NCBI GenBank assembly: GCA_028723145.1
Contig: JAQYFM010000042.1
Span: forward strand, 1 to 12,877
DNA length: 12,877 bases
DNA from: Spirochaetales bacterium
Lineage (GTDB): Bacteria > Spirochaetota > Spirochaetia > Sphaerochaetales > Sphaerochaetaceae
Direction: 5' to 3'
A model generated the notes under the pieces. It searched no databases, was not told the DNA's origin, and saw nothing but the letters and a program-made list of their open reading frames with translations. The translations under genes were made by a program, and so were the position numbers. Every line of letters begins with the position of its first letter. The stretch's first letter is position 1. This document shows, piece after piece, positions 1 to 6,933 of this stretch.

Positions 1-2500
1 CTTCTTCTTCAACTGGAGTTTCTTCTTCAACTGGAGTTTCTTCTTCAACTGGAGTTTCTTCCTCAACTGGAGTTTCTTCCTCAACTGGAGTTTCTTCCTC
101 AACTGGAGTTTCTTCCTCAACTGGAGTTTCTTCCTCAACCGGAGCTTCTTCCTCAACCGGAGCTTCTTCCTCAACCGGAGCTTCTTCCTCAGCTGGAGCT
201 TCTTCCTCAACTGGAGCTTCTTCCTCAGCTGGAGATTCTTCTTCAGCTGGAATTTTCTCTTCACCTAGAGCATCTTGTTGTGTCTCAATACCATCTAAAG
301 AAATTGGTTCTTCTTCAACTTCATCTAATGTTTCTTCTTCTGAAGCTTCATCTTCCCTATGAAGTAATTCCGTATCATCTTCAATTTCTTCTAAAGATTC
401 TTCCTCTGAGCTATCTAAATCAAAAATAGGGTCTTCTTCACTTTCAGATGCTTCATAAATTGAAGGCTCCTCAACATCATCTTCTACTTCATCAAGAGTT
501 TCCTCTTCTGTTATACCATCTTCTTTATGAAGTAACTCAGTATCATCTTCAACTTCTAGTAAAGACTCTTCTTCTGAATGTTCAGGAGTTGGAGTATACA
601 TAACATCATAATTTGGCTCTGTAGGATTAAGAGGATCAAATAATGATGGTTGATCATCATACTCATCATCGTCAAGAAAAGAGCTAGCATAATCTGCCTC
701 ATCAACAAATGAATCTTCCTTATCCTCTTCATCAGCAGTTAGATAATCATCATCATCGATAGAAGCAAGCTCATTATTTTCTAAGCTTGGAAGATTCTCA
801 TCTTCATCGTCTTCGATATCATACTCATCAGTTTCTAATGCATCTAACTCTTCAATAACTTTTTCATTTCGAAACTTTTCTGGAAGTGCATAACGCTCTC
901 TCAAGCTTTCAAGCTCTGTATTAGTTGGAAGCTTGTAGCTATTTGAAAGATTTGTATCAATGTCATGACTATATTTTTGCTCAAGTTCTTTAGCCTTTTC
1001 ATCATCATCTTGGCTATCATATTCAAATTCAACTTCACTTGATAGCTTTTCGATTTCTTCAGGAGTCTCTTCCTCCTCAAAAAAATCATCATCGATAACA
1101 TCACTAAATTCCTCTAATTCTCCGGCCTCTATTTTAAATGGTCCTAATAGAGTTCTATAGAACTCCTTAGCAAGGCTATCATCAGAGCATATTTTTAATA
1201 TTTCTGATAAGGAAATAGTAAATATTTTGTCATCAATTTTCTCAAGGATTGAATATCCATCAGGATAAACAATAAGTCTTGTATGTCCTAATTGAGGCTT
1301 TCTACGCTTTTCTTCTTCAATTTGTGTAGCAATTGTTTCAAATCGCTGAGGATTTTCTACCCAGTTTTTCCAATTTAAAGATGGAAGCAAAGTAATATCG
1401 AATCTATTACCCCTCCACTGATAAACATCTACACTATCTGTTTCATAGAATAAACGTAGTATATATTCACTAAATAGCTTTTGTAATTTATCAGTACTAA
1501 TAATACCTGAATTGATAAGAGATATAGGAAGTGATGAAAATAAAGTTCTACCTGTAAAAGAATAGAATCTATCAGCAAATCGTAAAAATGGCTTTAAGGT
1601 AGCAGGAAGATATCCGTCTTTTATAAATTCAACATCACAAGAACCTACATTACATGAAAATACCTTTAAAGCATTAGTACTCAACAAAGATACTCTTTCA
1701 ACTTCAAATAGATCAAAATCATCCCTCTTTCTTCGTAACTCATCAAGCTTATAAGAGTATCCACCATCACGAATTACCATACTCATTAGCTCTTTATCGC
1801 TCTTGTTTGGATATTCGGTTTTTAGCTTTGCAACCTTTAAATCGATTTCATTATGTAAAAGTGTACTATCTTGGGATAATTGAGAAATTCCATGTCTTCC
1901 ATTTTCACAAATTTTAGAAAGCTCATTAACTAAGAAATTAGCATCACAACCAAGAATTCTTTCTACATTTTCTTCATCTTGTGCAAATACTGAGCGAGCT
2001 AGATTTGAACATGTATTTACTTCTTCATCTGAATAACAAGGGAAAAAGAACTGCTTAACTAAGGTATCACGATATAAAATGTAGTGAGACGGTGAAACCA
2101 AATTTTCCTTAACTTGAACAACTGAATAGTTTTCAATGTACCATAATAAACGCTTTACTGCATCTTTATTTAAGGCTTTAATTCTATTCCAATCTTTTTC
2201 CTTTATATCACGATTTGCAGAAAAGCCTTTTTCTGAATAAAACTTTTTAGATTGTACTATTGATTGAAGCAATAGTGGCAAGAAAGATGCTTCCATCTTT
2301 GATAAGTCATCGTTTTTTGAAAGATGAATTCTTCTTTCTTCCCACGCTGCCATTTTTAACATTTCAAGAGGATAGTACATAGAGATGATCTTTGCGATGC
2401 TGACAACATCATTCTCAAAATATACTAAAGCCTCCTGTACATTTCTCTTTGCTTTATCAAGCCGCATAGTGTCAGCTAAATTATTATTTTGAAAGATCAT
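1..2500 (-). CDS. Large acidic tandem-repeat protein, unknown function (3' end outside window)
   Basis: An uninterrupted minus-strand reading frame runs from an ATG at 2500 off the left edge, giving at least 833 residues. I do not recognise the family. Residues 1-457 are a normal-composition, probably globular region with no signal peptide or membrane segment, rich in Leu/Lys/Phe and containing Trp pairs near 'LNWKNW'. From about residue 458 the chain becomes very Asp/Glu-rich with little predicted fold. Residues 643-673 and 699-729 are two copies of a duplicated segment, and from residue 750 onward comes a Pro-x-Glu-Glu-Glu-x hexapeptide array that continues past the edge. The start lies 12 bp after the aminotransferase stop, and a weak Shine-Dalgarno (AAAGGGA, 2508-2514) overlaps that stop, so translation is probably coupled. 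A cytoplasmic location is inferred from the lack of export signals. The layout recalls treponemal acidic repeat proteins only in composition; no homology is claimed. Confidence 0.85.
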   Translation of the reverse strand, partial: MIFQNNNLADTMRLDKAKRNVQEALVYFENDVVSIAKIISMYYPLEMLKMAAWEERRIHLSKNDDLSKMEASFLPLLLQSIVQSKKFYSEKGFSANRDIKEKDWNRIKALNKDAVKRLLWYIENYSVVQVKENLVSPSHYILYRDTLVKQFFFPCYSDEEVNTCSNLARSVFAQDEENVERILGCDANFLVNELSKICENGRHGISQLSQDSTLLHNEIDLKVAKLKTEYPNKSDKELMSMVIRDGGYSYKLDELRRKRDDFDLFEVERVSLLSTNALKVFSCNVGSCDVEFIKDGYLPATLKPFLRFADRFYSFTGRTLFSSLPISLINSGIISTDKLQKLFSEYILRLFYETDSVDVYQWRGNRFDITLLPSLNWKNWVENPQRFETIATQIEEEKRRKPQLGHTRLIVYPDGYSILEKIDDKIFTISLSEILKICSDDSLAKEFYRTLLGPFKIEAGELEEFSDVIDDDFFEEEETPEEIEKLSSEVEFEYDSQDDDEKAKELEQKYSHDIDTNLSNSYKLPTNTELESLRERYALPEKFRNEKVIEELDALETDEYDIEDDEDENLPSLENNELASIDDDDYLTADEEDKEDSFVDEADYASSFLDDDEYDDQPSLFDPLNPTEPNYDVMYTPTPEHSEEESLLEVEDDTELLHKEDGITEEETLDEVEDDVEEPSIYEASESEEDPIFDLDSSEEESLEEIEDDTELLHREDEASEEETLDEVEEEPISLDGIETQQDALGEEKIPAEEESPAEEEAPVEEEAPAEEEAPVEEEAPVEEEAPVEEETPVEEETPVEEETPVEEETPVEEETPVEEETPVEEETPVEEE
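2..253 (-). repeat. 18-bp tandem repeat array coding for Pro-x-Glu-Glu-Glu-x hexapeptides
   Basis: Fourteen consecutive in-frame 18-bp units are visible, with proline codons every 18 bp from 14-16 to 248-250; the array continues off the left edge. Read in the coding direction, the residue before Pro changes in order: Ile, Ser, five Ala, then seven Thr. The residue after Pro is Ala or Val in early units and always Val later. Synonymous differences are also blocked: CCG only in the units at 140, 158 and 176, and the first Glu codon GAG in ten central units but GAA in the last three. The pattern fits stepwise copying of neighbouring units, with the newest copies on the left. Confidence 0.97.
314..406 (-). 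repeat. Internal duplication, downstream copy (residues 699-729 of the acidic protein)
   Basis: This 31-codon stretch matches 482-574 at a constant offset of 168 bp (56 codons, in frame). The shared core reads EDDTELLH, followed by ED and EEETLDEVE. By eye about 25 of 31 residues are identical, with conservative changes such as Lys/Arg and Val/Ile. Confidence 0.85.
482..574 (-). repeat. Internal duplication, upstream copy (residues 643-673 of the acidic protein)
   Basis: This is the first copy of the 31-codon segment repeated at 314-406. It contains the same EDDTELLH core flanked by Glu/Ser runs. The two copies are separated by 25 non-repeated codons that include a PSIY segment. The retained Leu-Leu-His inside otherwise acidic sequence suggests a short conserved motif rather than simple low-complexity drift. 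Confidence 0.85.
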
Positions 2501-2512
2501 GTAAATATCCCT

Positions 2513-3718
2513 TTATTTTAAACCCATTACCTGTTTTCTATAAGCTTTTAGACCTTCAGCTAAACATTTACCTGCAAGTCTAAGTTCATCCTCATTTAAT
2601 ACGTATGCAATTCTTGCTTGTGTCTTTCCTAAACTCTTAGTTACATAGAAATCTTCAGCAGGAGCAAACATTACGGTTGAACCTTTATAGTTAAAATCCC
2701 TTAACATAAAGATTGCAAAACGTTCAGCGTCATCAACCGGGAAATCAACAACAAAGTAGAAGGCTCCCTTTGGTCTTGATAGTTTACATCCCGGTATTTC
2801 TTGAATTGCACTAACTAAAGTATTTCTTCTTCTCTCATACTCTTTAACAACATCATCAATATACTCTTGAGGAGCTGTTAATGCAGCAGTTGCTGCGACC
2901 TGCTCTACAGCAGGAGGACAAAGTCTAGCTTGAGCTAGCTTCATTGCACTGTTAAGGACATCTTTATTGTAGCAAACAATTGCACCAATACGTGAGCCAC
3001 ACATACTAAAGCGCTTTGAGAAAGAGTCAATACAGATGATTCTATCCTTATATTCAGGGAAGGTTAAAATACTTGTAAATGATTCTCCATCATAACAGAA
3101 CTCTCTATATACTTCATCAACGATTAAAAAGATATCGTGCTTTTTGCAAAGCTCTAAAAGATGAGTTAACTCTTCCTTTGAGTAAACATGTCCAGTTGGG
3201 TTATTAGGAGAGCAAAGTAAAATAGCCATAGTCTTTTTTGTTATTTTTTCTTCAAAATCATCAATTGAAGGTAGTACAAAGGCATCATCAACCTGGCTAG
3301 TTACTGGAACCAAATTAACCATAGCAATGTTAGCAAAGGTAGAAACGTTAGTATAAAATGGCTCAGGAATAATTACTTCATCATATGGGTCACATAGAGT
3401 CATAAATGCAAATTGAAGCGCTTCAGATCCACCTGTTGTAATCATAATGTTGTCAGGAGTTACACTAACACCATATTTTTCATAGTATTTACAAAGTGAT
3501 TCTCTAAGCTTTAATTCACCTTCTGATACACCATAGGCAATAACCTCTTCATTATAGCCATTAATTGCATTAATAGCTTCCTTTGGAGTCTTGATATCTG
3601 GTTGTCCAATATTTAAGTGAATTACGTGTATACCTCTCTTTTCAGCTTCTCTTGAATAAGGTACTAACCTTCTAATAGGAGAACACTGGAAAGAAGAGAT
3701 CCTTTTTGACATTTGCAT
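2513..3718 (-). CDS. Class I/II (aspartate-type) PLP aminotransferase
   Basis: This 401-residue protein is a cytoplasmic PLP-dependent aminotransferase of fold type I; 401 residues is normal for aspartate aminotransferase-like enzymes. Visible family marks are NIGQPD (36-41), GGSEAL (96-101), PNNPTG (171-176), DEVYREF (201-207) and the PLP-lysine region SFSKRFSMCGSRIGA (232-246, Lys235). Near the C-terminus, KGAFYFVVDF fits the substrate-carboxylate side of the fold. Transfer of the amino group from aspartate or a similar donor to 2-oxoglutarate is known for the family; the exact substrate cannot be read from the sequence. It sits 28 bp after prs and 12 bp before the large acidic protein gene, all on one strand, so one operon is likely. 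Two ATGs lie six bases apart; the first is chosen because of the Shine-Dalgarno at 3728-3733. Confidence 0.93.
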   Translation of the reverse strand: MQMSKRISSFQCSPIRRLVPYSREAEKRGIHVIHLNIGQPDIKTPKEAINAINGYNEEVIAYGVSEGELKLRESLCKYYEKYGVSVTPDNIMITTGGSEALQFAFMTLCDPYDEVIIPEPFYTNVSTFANIAMVNLVPVTSQVDDAFVLPSIDDFEEKITKKTMAILLCSPNNPTGHVYSKEELTHLLELCKKHDIFLIVDEVYREFCYDGESFTSILTFPEYKDRIICIDSFSKRFSMCGSRIGAIVCYNKDVLNSAMKLAQARLCPPAVEQVAATAALTAPQEYIDDVVKEYERRRNTLVSAIQEIPGCKLSRPKGAFYFVVDFPVDDAERFAIFMLRDFNYKGSTVMFAPAEDFYVTKSLGKTQARIAYVLNEDELRLAGKCLAEGLKAYRKQVMGLK

Positions 3719-3727
3719 CTCTAATTT

Positions 3728-3733
3728 CTCCCC
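3728..3733 (-). promoter_or_regulatory. Ribosome binding site of the aminotransferase gene
   Basis: On the minus strand this reads GGGGAG, nine bases before the ATG at 3718 and fifteen before the in-frame ATG at 3712. The spacing favours 3718 as the start. The site lies in the 28-bp gap after the prs stop codon. Confidence 0.6.
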
Positions 3734-3746
3734 ATCATTTTAATTA

Positions 3747-5030
3747 TCAGTCTGGAAGCTTGGTTTCCTCATCTCCACTTGTTAAAGCTCCTGATTGTGA
3801 CTGATCAATAAGCTTTTGAATAAACTTTCTATTATCAAGAAGAGGTGAAATAGATCTTCCGTGGTGTAGTCTTGAAATAACACGAGCGAAGAGCTCAGTA
3901 ACATCAGCTTGTACAAACCACTCTTTTTCTAACAAATCTTTACCTTGGTAAACTGCATTTGTACCAATAATTCTATAGAATACACCTTCCTTATAAGCTG
4001 CATCAAAGTTTTCAACTGCATTACCATTAAAGAATGGAAGAGATACCATACAGATAATCTTTTTTGCACCAAGCTTCATAAGCTCTCTCATGGCAATAAT
4101 CATTGTACCACCAGTTGCAATCATATCATCAGCCATCAAGACGGTCTTACCTCGTACATCACCAAGTAAGTTAATGCTCTTAATGTTACTATTCTTTGCA
4201 TCTTTACTAACTATAGAATAGTCTCTTTCCTTATAAAGCATAGCAAGTGGTCTATGGAGGCCTTGTGCATAGAATTTATTTCTTGAAACAGCACCTGTAT
4301 CAGGGGATACAACTACTAAATCAGGATCAGCAAGGTCGATAACCTTTCTTAAAGCAATTAATGTTTGATATGAACCATGTAAATTCTCAAGGTGACAAGT
4401 TCTAAATGCATTTTCAATTTCTCTTGAGTGGATATCAAGTGTAATAATTCTTGATACTCCAAGCTGTTCAGAGATACGAGCAAATAAGCTTGCAGTTAAA
4501 GCTTCTCTTCCTGCCTTTTTATGTTGTCTTGCATATGGATATGTAGGAAGAACTAATGTAATTGAAGCAGCACCAGCTAAACGCACAGCATCAACTGTTG
4601 TAAATAAGAACATTAAGTGGTCGTTTACACTAAGTGGCTGTGGATCTTCTAAACCAGCAACCTTAATTGGTGCACAGTTAGATACATCATAAATAATATA
4701 AACGTTAAGACCTCTGACTGGATCAATTAACTCAGCCTTCTCCTCACCGTTAGCAAAGCGAGTGTACTTAACATTGATTGTGAAATCTGGACAGTAGAAA
4801 GATGAAGGACGTTTACCAGTAGGAATTTTCTTACTATCAAGGTCATCCATCAAAGTAACAGTTTTTAAAAGCTCTTCTTCACTAATATCATGACGTTTAC
4901 TAAGGGCTTTTGAAACCTTTTCATAACGATCTATATAAAGCCTTCTTAAGTGCTTTACAACCTTCCCTGCAAAATACTCTGTGCCAGGGCCTGCGATAAC
5001 TCCAAGTTTGTGTGGCTTAATGATACTCAT
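3747..5030 (-). CDS. prs: Ribose-phosphate pyrophosphokinase (PRPP synthetase), long form
   Basis: This enzyme makes 5-phosphoribosyl-1-pyrophosphate from ribose 5-phosphate and ATP, the precursor for purine, pyrimidine, NAD, histidine and tryptophan synthesis. Aligned by eye with the family, FANGEE (92-97) replaces the usual FSDGE region, PYARQHKK (165-172) matches PYARQDRK, TLDIHSREIENAF (198-210) carries the conserved metal-site His, VVVSPDTGAVSRNKF (239-253) is the ribose-phosphate/pyrophosphate region, and VLMADDMIATGGT (297-309) is the PRPP-binding loop. At 427 residues it is about 110 longer than classical bacterial enzymes. The extra length is an N-terminal segment (about 30-90) rich in charged helices and a C-terminal tail (after about 395). 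It is the first gene of a probable three-gene operon. No clear Shine-Dalgarno precedes the ATG; the next Met is far inside the conserved fold. Confidence 0.93.
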   Translation of the reverse strand: MSIIKPHKLGVIAGPGTEYFAGKVVKHLRRLYIDRYEKVSKALSKRHDISEEELLKTVTLMDDLDSKKIPTGKRPSSFYCPDFTINVKYTRFANGEEKAELIDPVRGLNVYIIYDVSNCAPIKVAGLEDPQPLSVNDHLMFLFTTVDAVRLAGAASITLVLPTYPYARQHKKAGREALTASLFARISEQLGVSRIITLDIHSREIENAFRTCHLENLHGSYQTLIALRKVIDLADPDLVVVSPDTGAVSRNKFYAQGLHRPLAMLYKERDYSIVSKDAKNSNIKSINLLGDVRGKTVLMADDMIATGGTMIIAMRELMKLGAKKIICMVSLPFFNGNAVENFDAAYKEGVFYRIIGTNAVYQGKDLLEKEWFVQADVTELFARVISRLHHGRSISPLLDNRKFIQKLIDQSQSGALTSGDEETKLPD

Positions 5031-5217
5031 GGCTTATACTTTATAAAAGAAGGTATAAAAGTTCAACACGAGAAGATGAACTATTAACATATTCTGTTGC
5101 CACATTTTTACTATTTGTTCAATTTTTTTACAAAAAAATATTTTACAAAGATTTCACAAAACCAACACATTATGATTCTTTACGCTATTATTTTTAATTT
5201 GTTAGTTTTTCCTTGAT
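5031..5217. promoter_or_regulatory. Divergent promoter region between prs and the Na+/phosphate cotransporter
   Basis: This 187-bp AT-rich gap must hold promoters for both flanking genes. For the plus-strand gene, a TATTAT -10-like hexamer lies at 5186-5191, about 20 bases after which the transcript could begin ahead of the ATG at 5218. For prs, TTGAAC (5061-5066, minus) and TATAAA (5040-5045, minus) are separated by only 15 bp, a poor match that would give a nearly leaderless message. Direct repeats TATAAAAG occur at 5042-5049 and 5054-5061. No coding sequence or RNA structure was recognised. Confidence 0.4.
5142..5169 (+). promoter_or_regulatory. Candidate Pho-box-like operator: TTYACA direct repeats at 11-bp spacing
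   Basis: TTTACA at 5142-5147 and TTCACA at 5153-5158 are exactly 11 bp apart, and a degenerate AACACA follows at 5164-5169; another TTTACA lies out of phase at 5127-5132. An 11-bp period is the known geometry of PhoB/PhoP-type response-regulator sites, and TT[ACT]ACA is the Bacillus PhoP half-site. The array ends about 17 bp before a TATTAT -10-like sequence, upstream of a phosphate transporter gene. Such hexamers are common by chance in AT-rich DNA, so the call is tentative. Confidence 0.25.
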
Positions 5218-6933
5218 ATGAATATTTTACTAACGATTTTTAAAATTGCAGGTTCAGTAGGATTATTCTTATATGGAATGAAACTACTCTCTGACGGACT
5301 ACAAAAGTGCGCTGGAGCAAAAATGAAAGCAATATTACACCTTATGACAGGTAATCGCTTTCTATCGGTATTAACGGGAATATTAGTAACTTTGATAATC
5401 CAATCATCGTCAGCTGCTACAGTAATGGTCGTTTCCTTTGTAAATGCATCCTTAATGAGCCTTACACAAGCAATTGGCGTTATTTTAGGAGCAAATATAG
5501 GTACTACAATAACTGGTTGGATCGTAGCCATCTTAGGCTTTAAGATGGATATTACAGTATTAGCACTATTTGCTATTGCTATTTCACTTCCACTAATGTT
5601 TTCAGAAAAAACGAAGCTTAAGGAAGTATCAGAAATCTTTTTAGGATTTGGTATTTTATTCATTGGTCTTGAATTCTTACAATCCTCAATGCCTGATATC
5701 TCTGAAAACCAAAACATTATTCATTTCTTATCACGCTTTGAAGATCAATCAATTACCTCAATGCTTCTTTGTGTACTTGCAGGAACAATTTTAACAATTA
5801 TTGTTCAGTCCTCATCTGCTACGATGGCAATTACAATTACTATGGCTTACCAAGGCTGGATTGGCTTATATACAGCATGTGCACTATGTCTTGGTCAAAA
5901 CATTGGTACTACAGTAACTGCATACCTTGCCTCTGTTGGAGCATCAACAAATGCTAAGAGAGCTGCTCTTGCGCACATATTTTTCAATGTAATTGGCTCT
6001 GTAATAGCAATGATTTTGTTTAGACCAATGATATATTTAATAAACAGTATTACTCCAGGTGATATATACACAATGCAAGGTGAAGAATTAAGAGAGACAC
6101 TTCCTGCATTTTTAGCAATGTTCCATACCCTCTTTAATACAGCTAATACACTTCTATTCTTTCCATTTATTAATAAATATTCGGCTTTCATTACAAAACT
6201 TGTTAAAGATAAGAAGGTATATGATGAGGATTGTTACCACTTTTCATATATCTCAGGACCTTACATGGAAGCTCCAGAGCTCTATTTATTAGCTGTAAAT
6301 GGTGAAATTAAAAAGATGGCTAATCTTACAGACGATATGTTTAAAACATATACTGAGGCCTTTGCAAGAAACGATATTGATATTAATAAAATAGTTCAGG
6401 ACTTAAAGAAAAAGGAAGACTATGCTGACCAAATGCAGGAGCAGCTTACTAATGTGTGTGTTAAAGCTCAAAAGGAAAACATGGTTGCCTCTGGCTCTGT
6501 TTCGACATTCTTACGTGTAATTGATGAGCTTGAATCTGTTACAGATAGTATCTTTAACCTAATCAAACTTACTCAGCAAAGACTTGAGCAGAAATTAACC
6601 TATACACAAGAAGAGGAACAAGAAATTAGATCCTTAATCGATTTAGTCTCCTCATTTATTACATTTATTACAGAACACGTTGATCAGGGCTTAAAGAAGG
6701 TTGATCTAGAAACTGCTCAAACCTATGAAAGAAGCATAAATAAACAGCATAAAACTCTTTCAGAAAGAATTCACTCTCGTCTTGGAAAGGGAGCTGATGA
6801 TGTTGCGCTAGAATTAATAATGCTCGAGATTGAACGCAACCTCGAGCACATTGGTGACTACTTAATTAATATTGCAGAGTGTTACCACAATGTCACAAAG
6901 CACACTCCACTTCCAAGTTCAATTACCAAGTAA
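5218..6933 (+). CDS. Na+/phosphate cotransporter (NptA/PNaS family) with C-terminal PhoU-like domain
   Basis: This inner-membrane protein of 571 residues probably imports phosphate with sodium. The N-terminal half (about 1-325) is hydrophobic and has the twofold inverted repeat typical of the family: QSSSAATVM (62-70) with GANIGTT (91-97) in the first half, and QSSSATM (197-203) with GQNIGTT (226-232) in the second. Each QSSS motif lies in a re-entrant loop of the ion/phosphate path. The hydrophilic part (about 345-565) is helical and charged and ends in LEHIGDYLINIAE, like PhoU metal-binding helices, as in many bacterial members. The start fits the family, with GLFLYGMKLLSDGLQ following the first Met closely, but no Shine-Dalgarno is visible. 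It is divergent from prs, with a possible phosphate-response operator upstream. Its last 11 bases overlap the end of argH. Transport of another anion cannot be excluded. Confidence 0.92.
   Translation: MNILLTIFKIAGSVGLFLYGMKLLSDGLQKCAGAKMKAILHLMTGNRFLSVLTGILVTLIIQSSSAATVMVVSFVNASLMSLTQAIGVILGANIGTTITGWIVAILGFKMDITVLALFAIAISLPLMFSEKTKLKEVSEIFLGFGILFIGLEFLQSSMPDISENQNIIHFLSRFEDQSITSMLLCVLAGTILTIIVQSSSATMAITITMAYQGWIGLYTACALCLGQNIGTTVTAYLASVGASTNAKRAALAHIFFNVIGSVIAMILFRPMIYLINSITPGDIYTMQGEELRETLPAFLAMFHTLFNTANTLLFFPFINKYSAFITKLVKDKKVYDEDCYHFSYISGPYMEAPELYLLAVNGEIKKMANLTDDMFKTYTEAFARNDIDINKIVQDLKKKEDYADQMQEQLTNVCVKAQKENMVASGSVSTFLRVIDELESVTDSIFNLIKLTQQRLEQKLTYTQEEEQEIRSLIDLVSSFITFITEHVDQGLKKVDLETAQTYERSINKQHKTLSERIHSRLGKGADDVALELIMLEIERNLEHIGDYLINIAECYHNVTKHTPLPSSITK

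Noticed and set aside
1..253. Regular repeats that could suggest a CRISPR array
   Set aside because: Units are contiguous 18-bp copies without unique spacers and are in frame within a long coding region, so this is a protein-coding minisatellite.
901..1104. A short Met/Lys-rich minus-strand open frame inside the acidic protein gene
   Set aside because: It is a shifted frame of the Asp/Glu codon runs (GAT/GAA read as ATG/AAG) and has no independent start signal.
3945..4169. A 74-codon plus-strand open frame inside prs
   Set aside because: It is antisense to the conserved PRPP-binding loop region, its Cys/His/Asn-rich composition is typical of a shadow frame, and it has no ribosome binding site.
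5202..5717. A 171-codon open frame on the minus strand opposite the phosphate transporter
   Set aside because: It lies wholly antisense to well-conserved transporter motifs, its translation has no recognisable domain, and it arises from the codon bias of the real gene.
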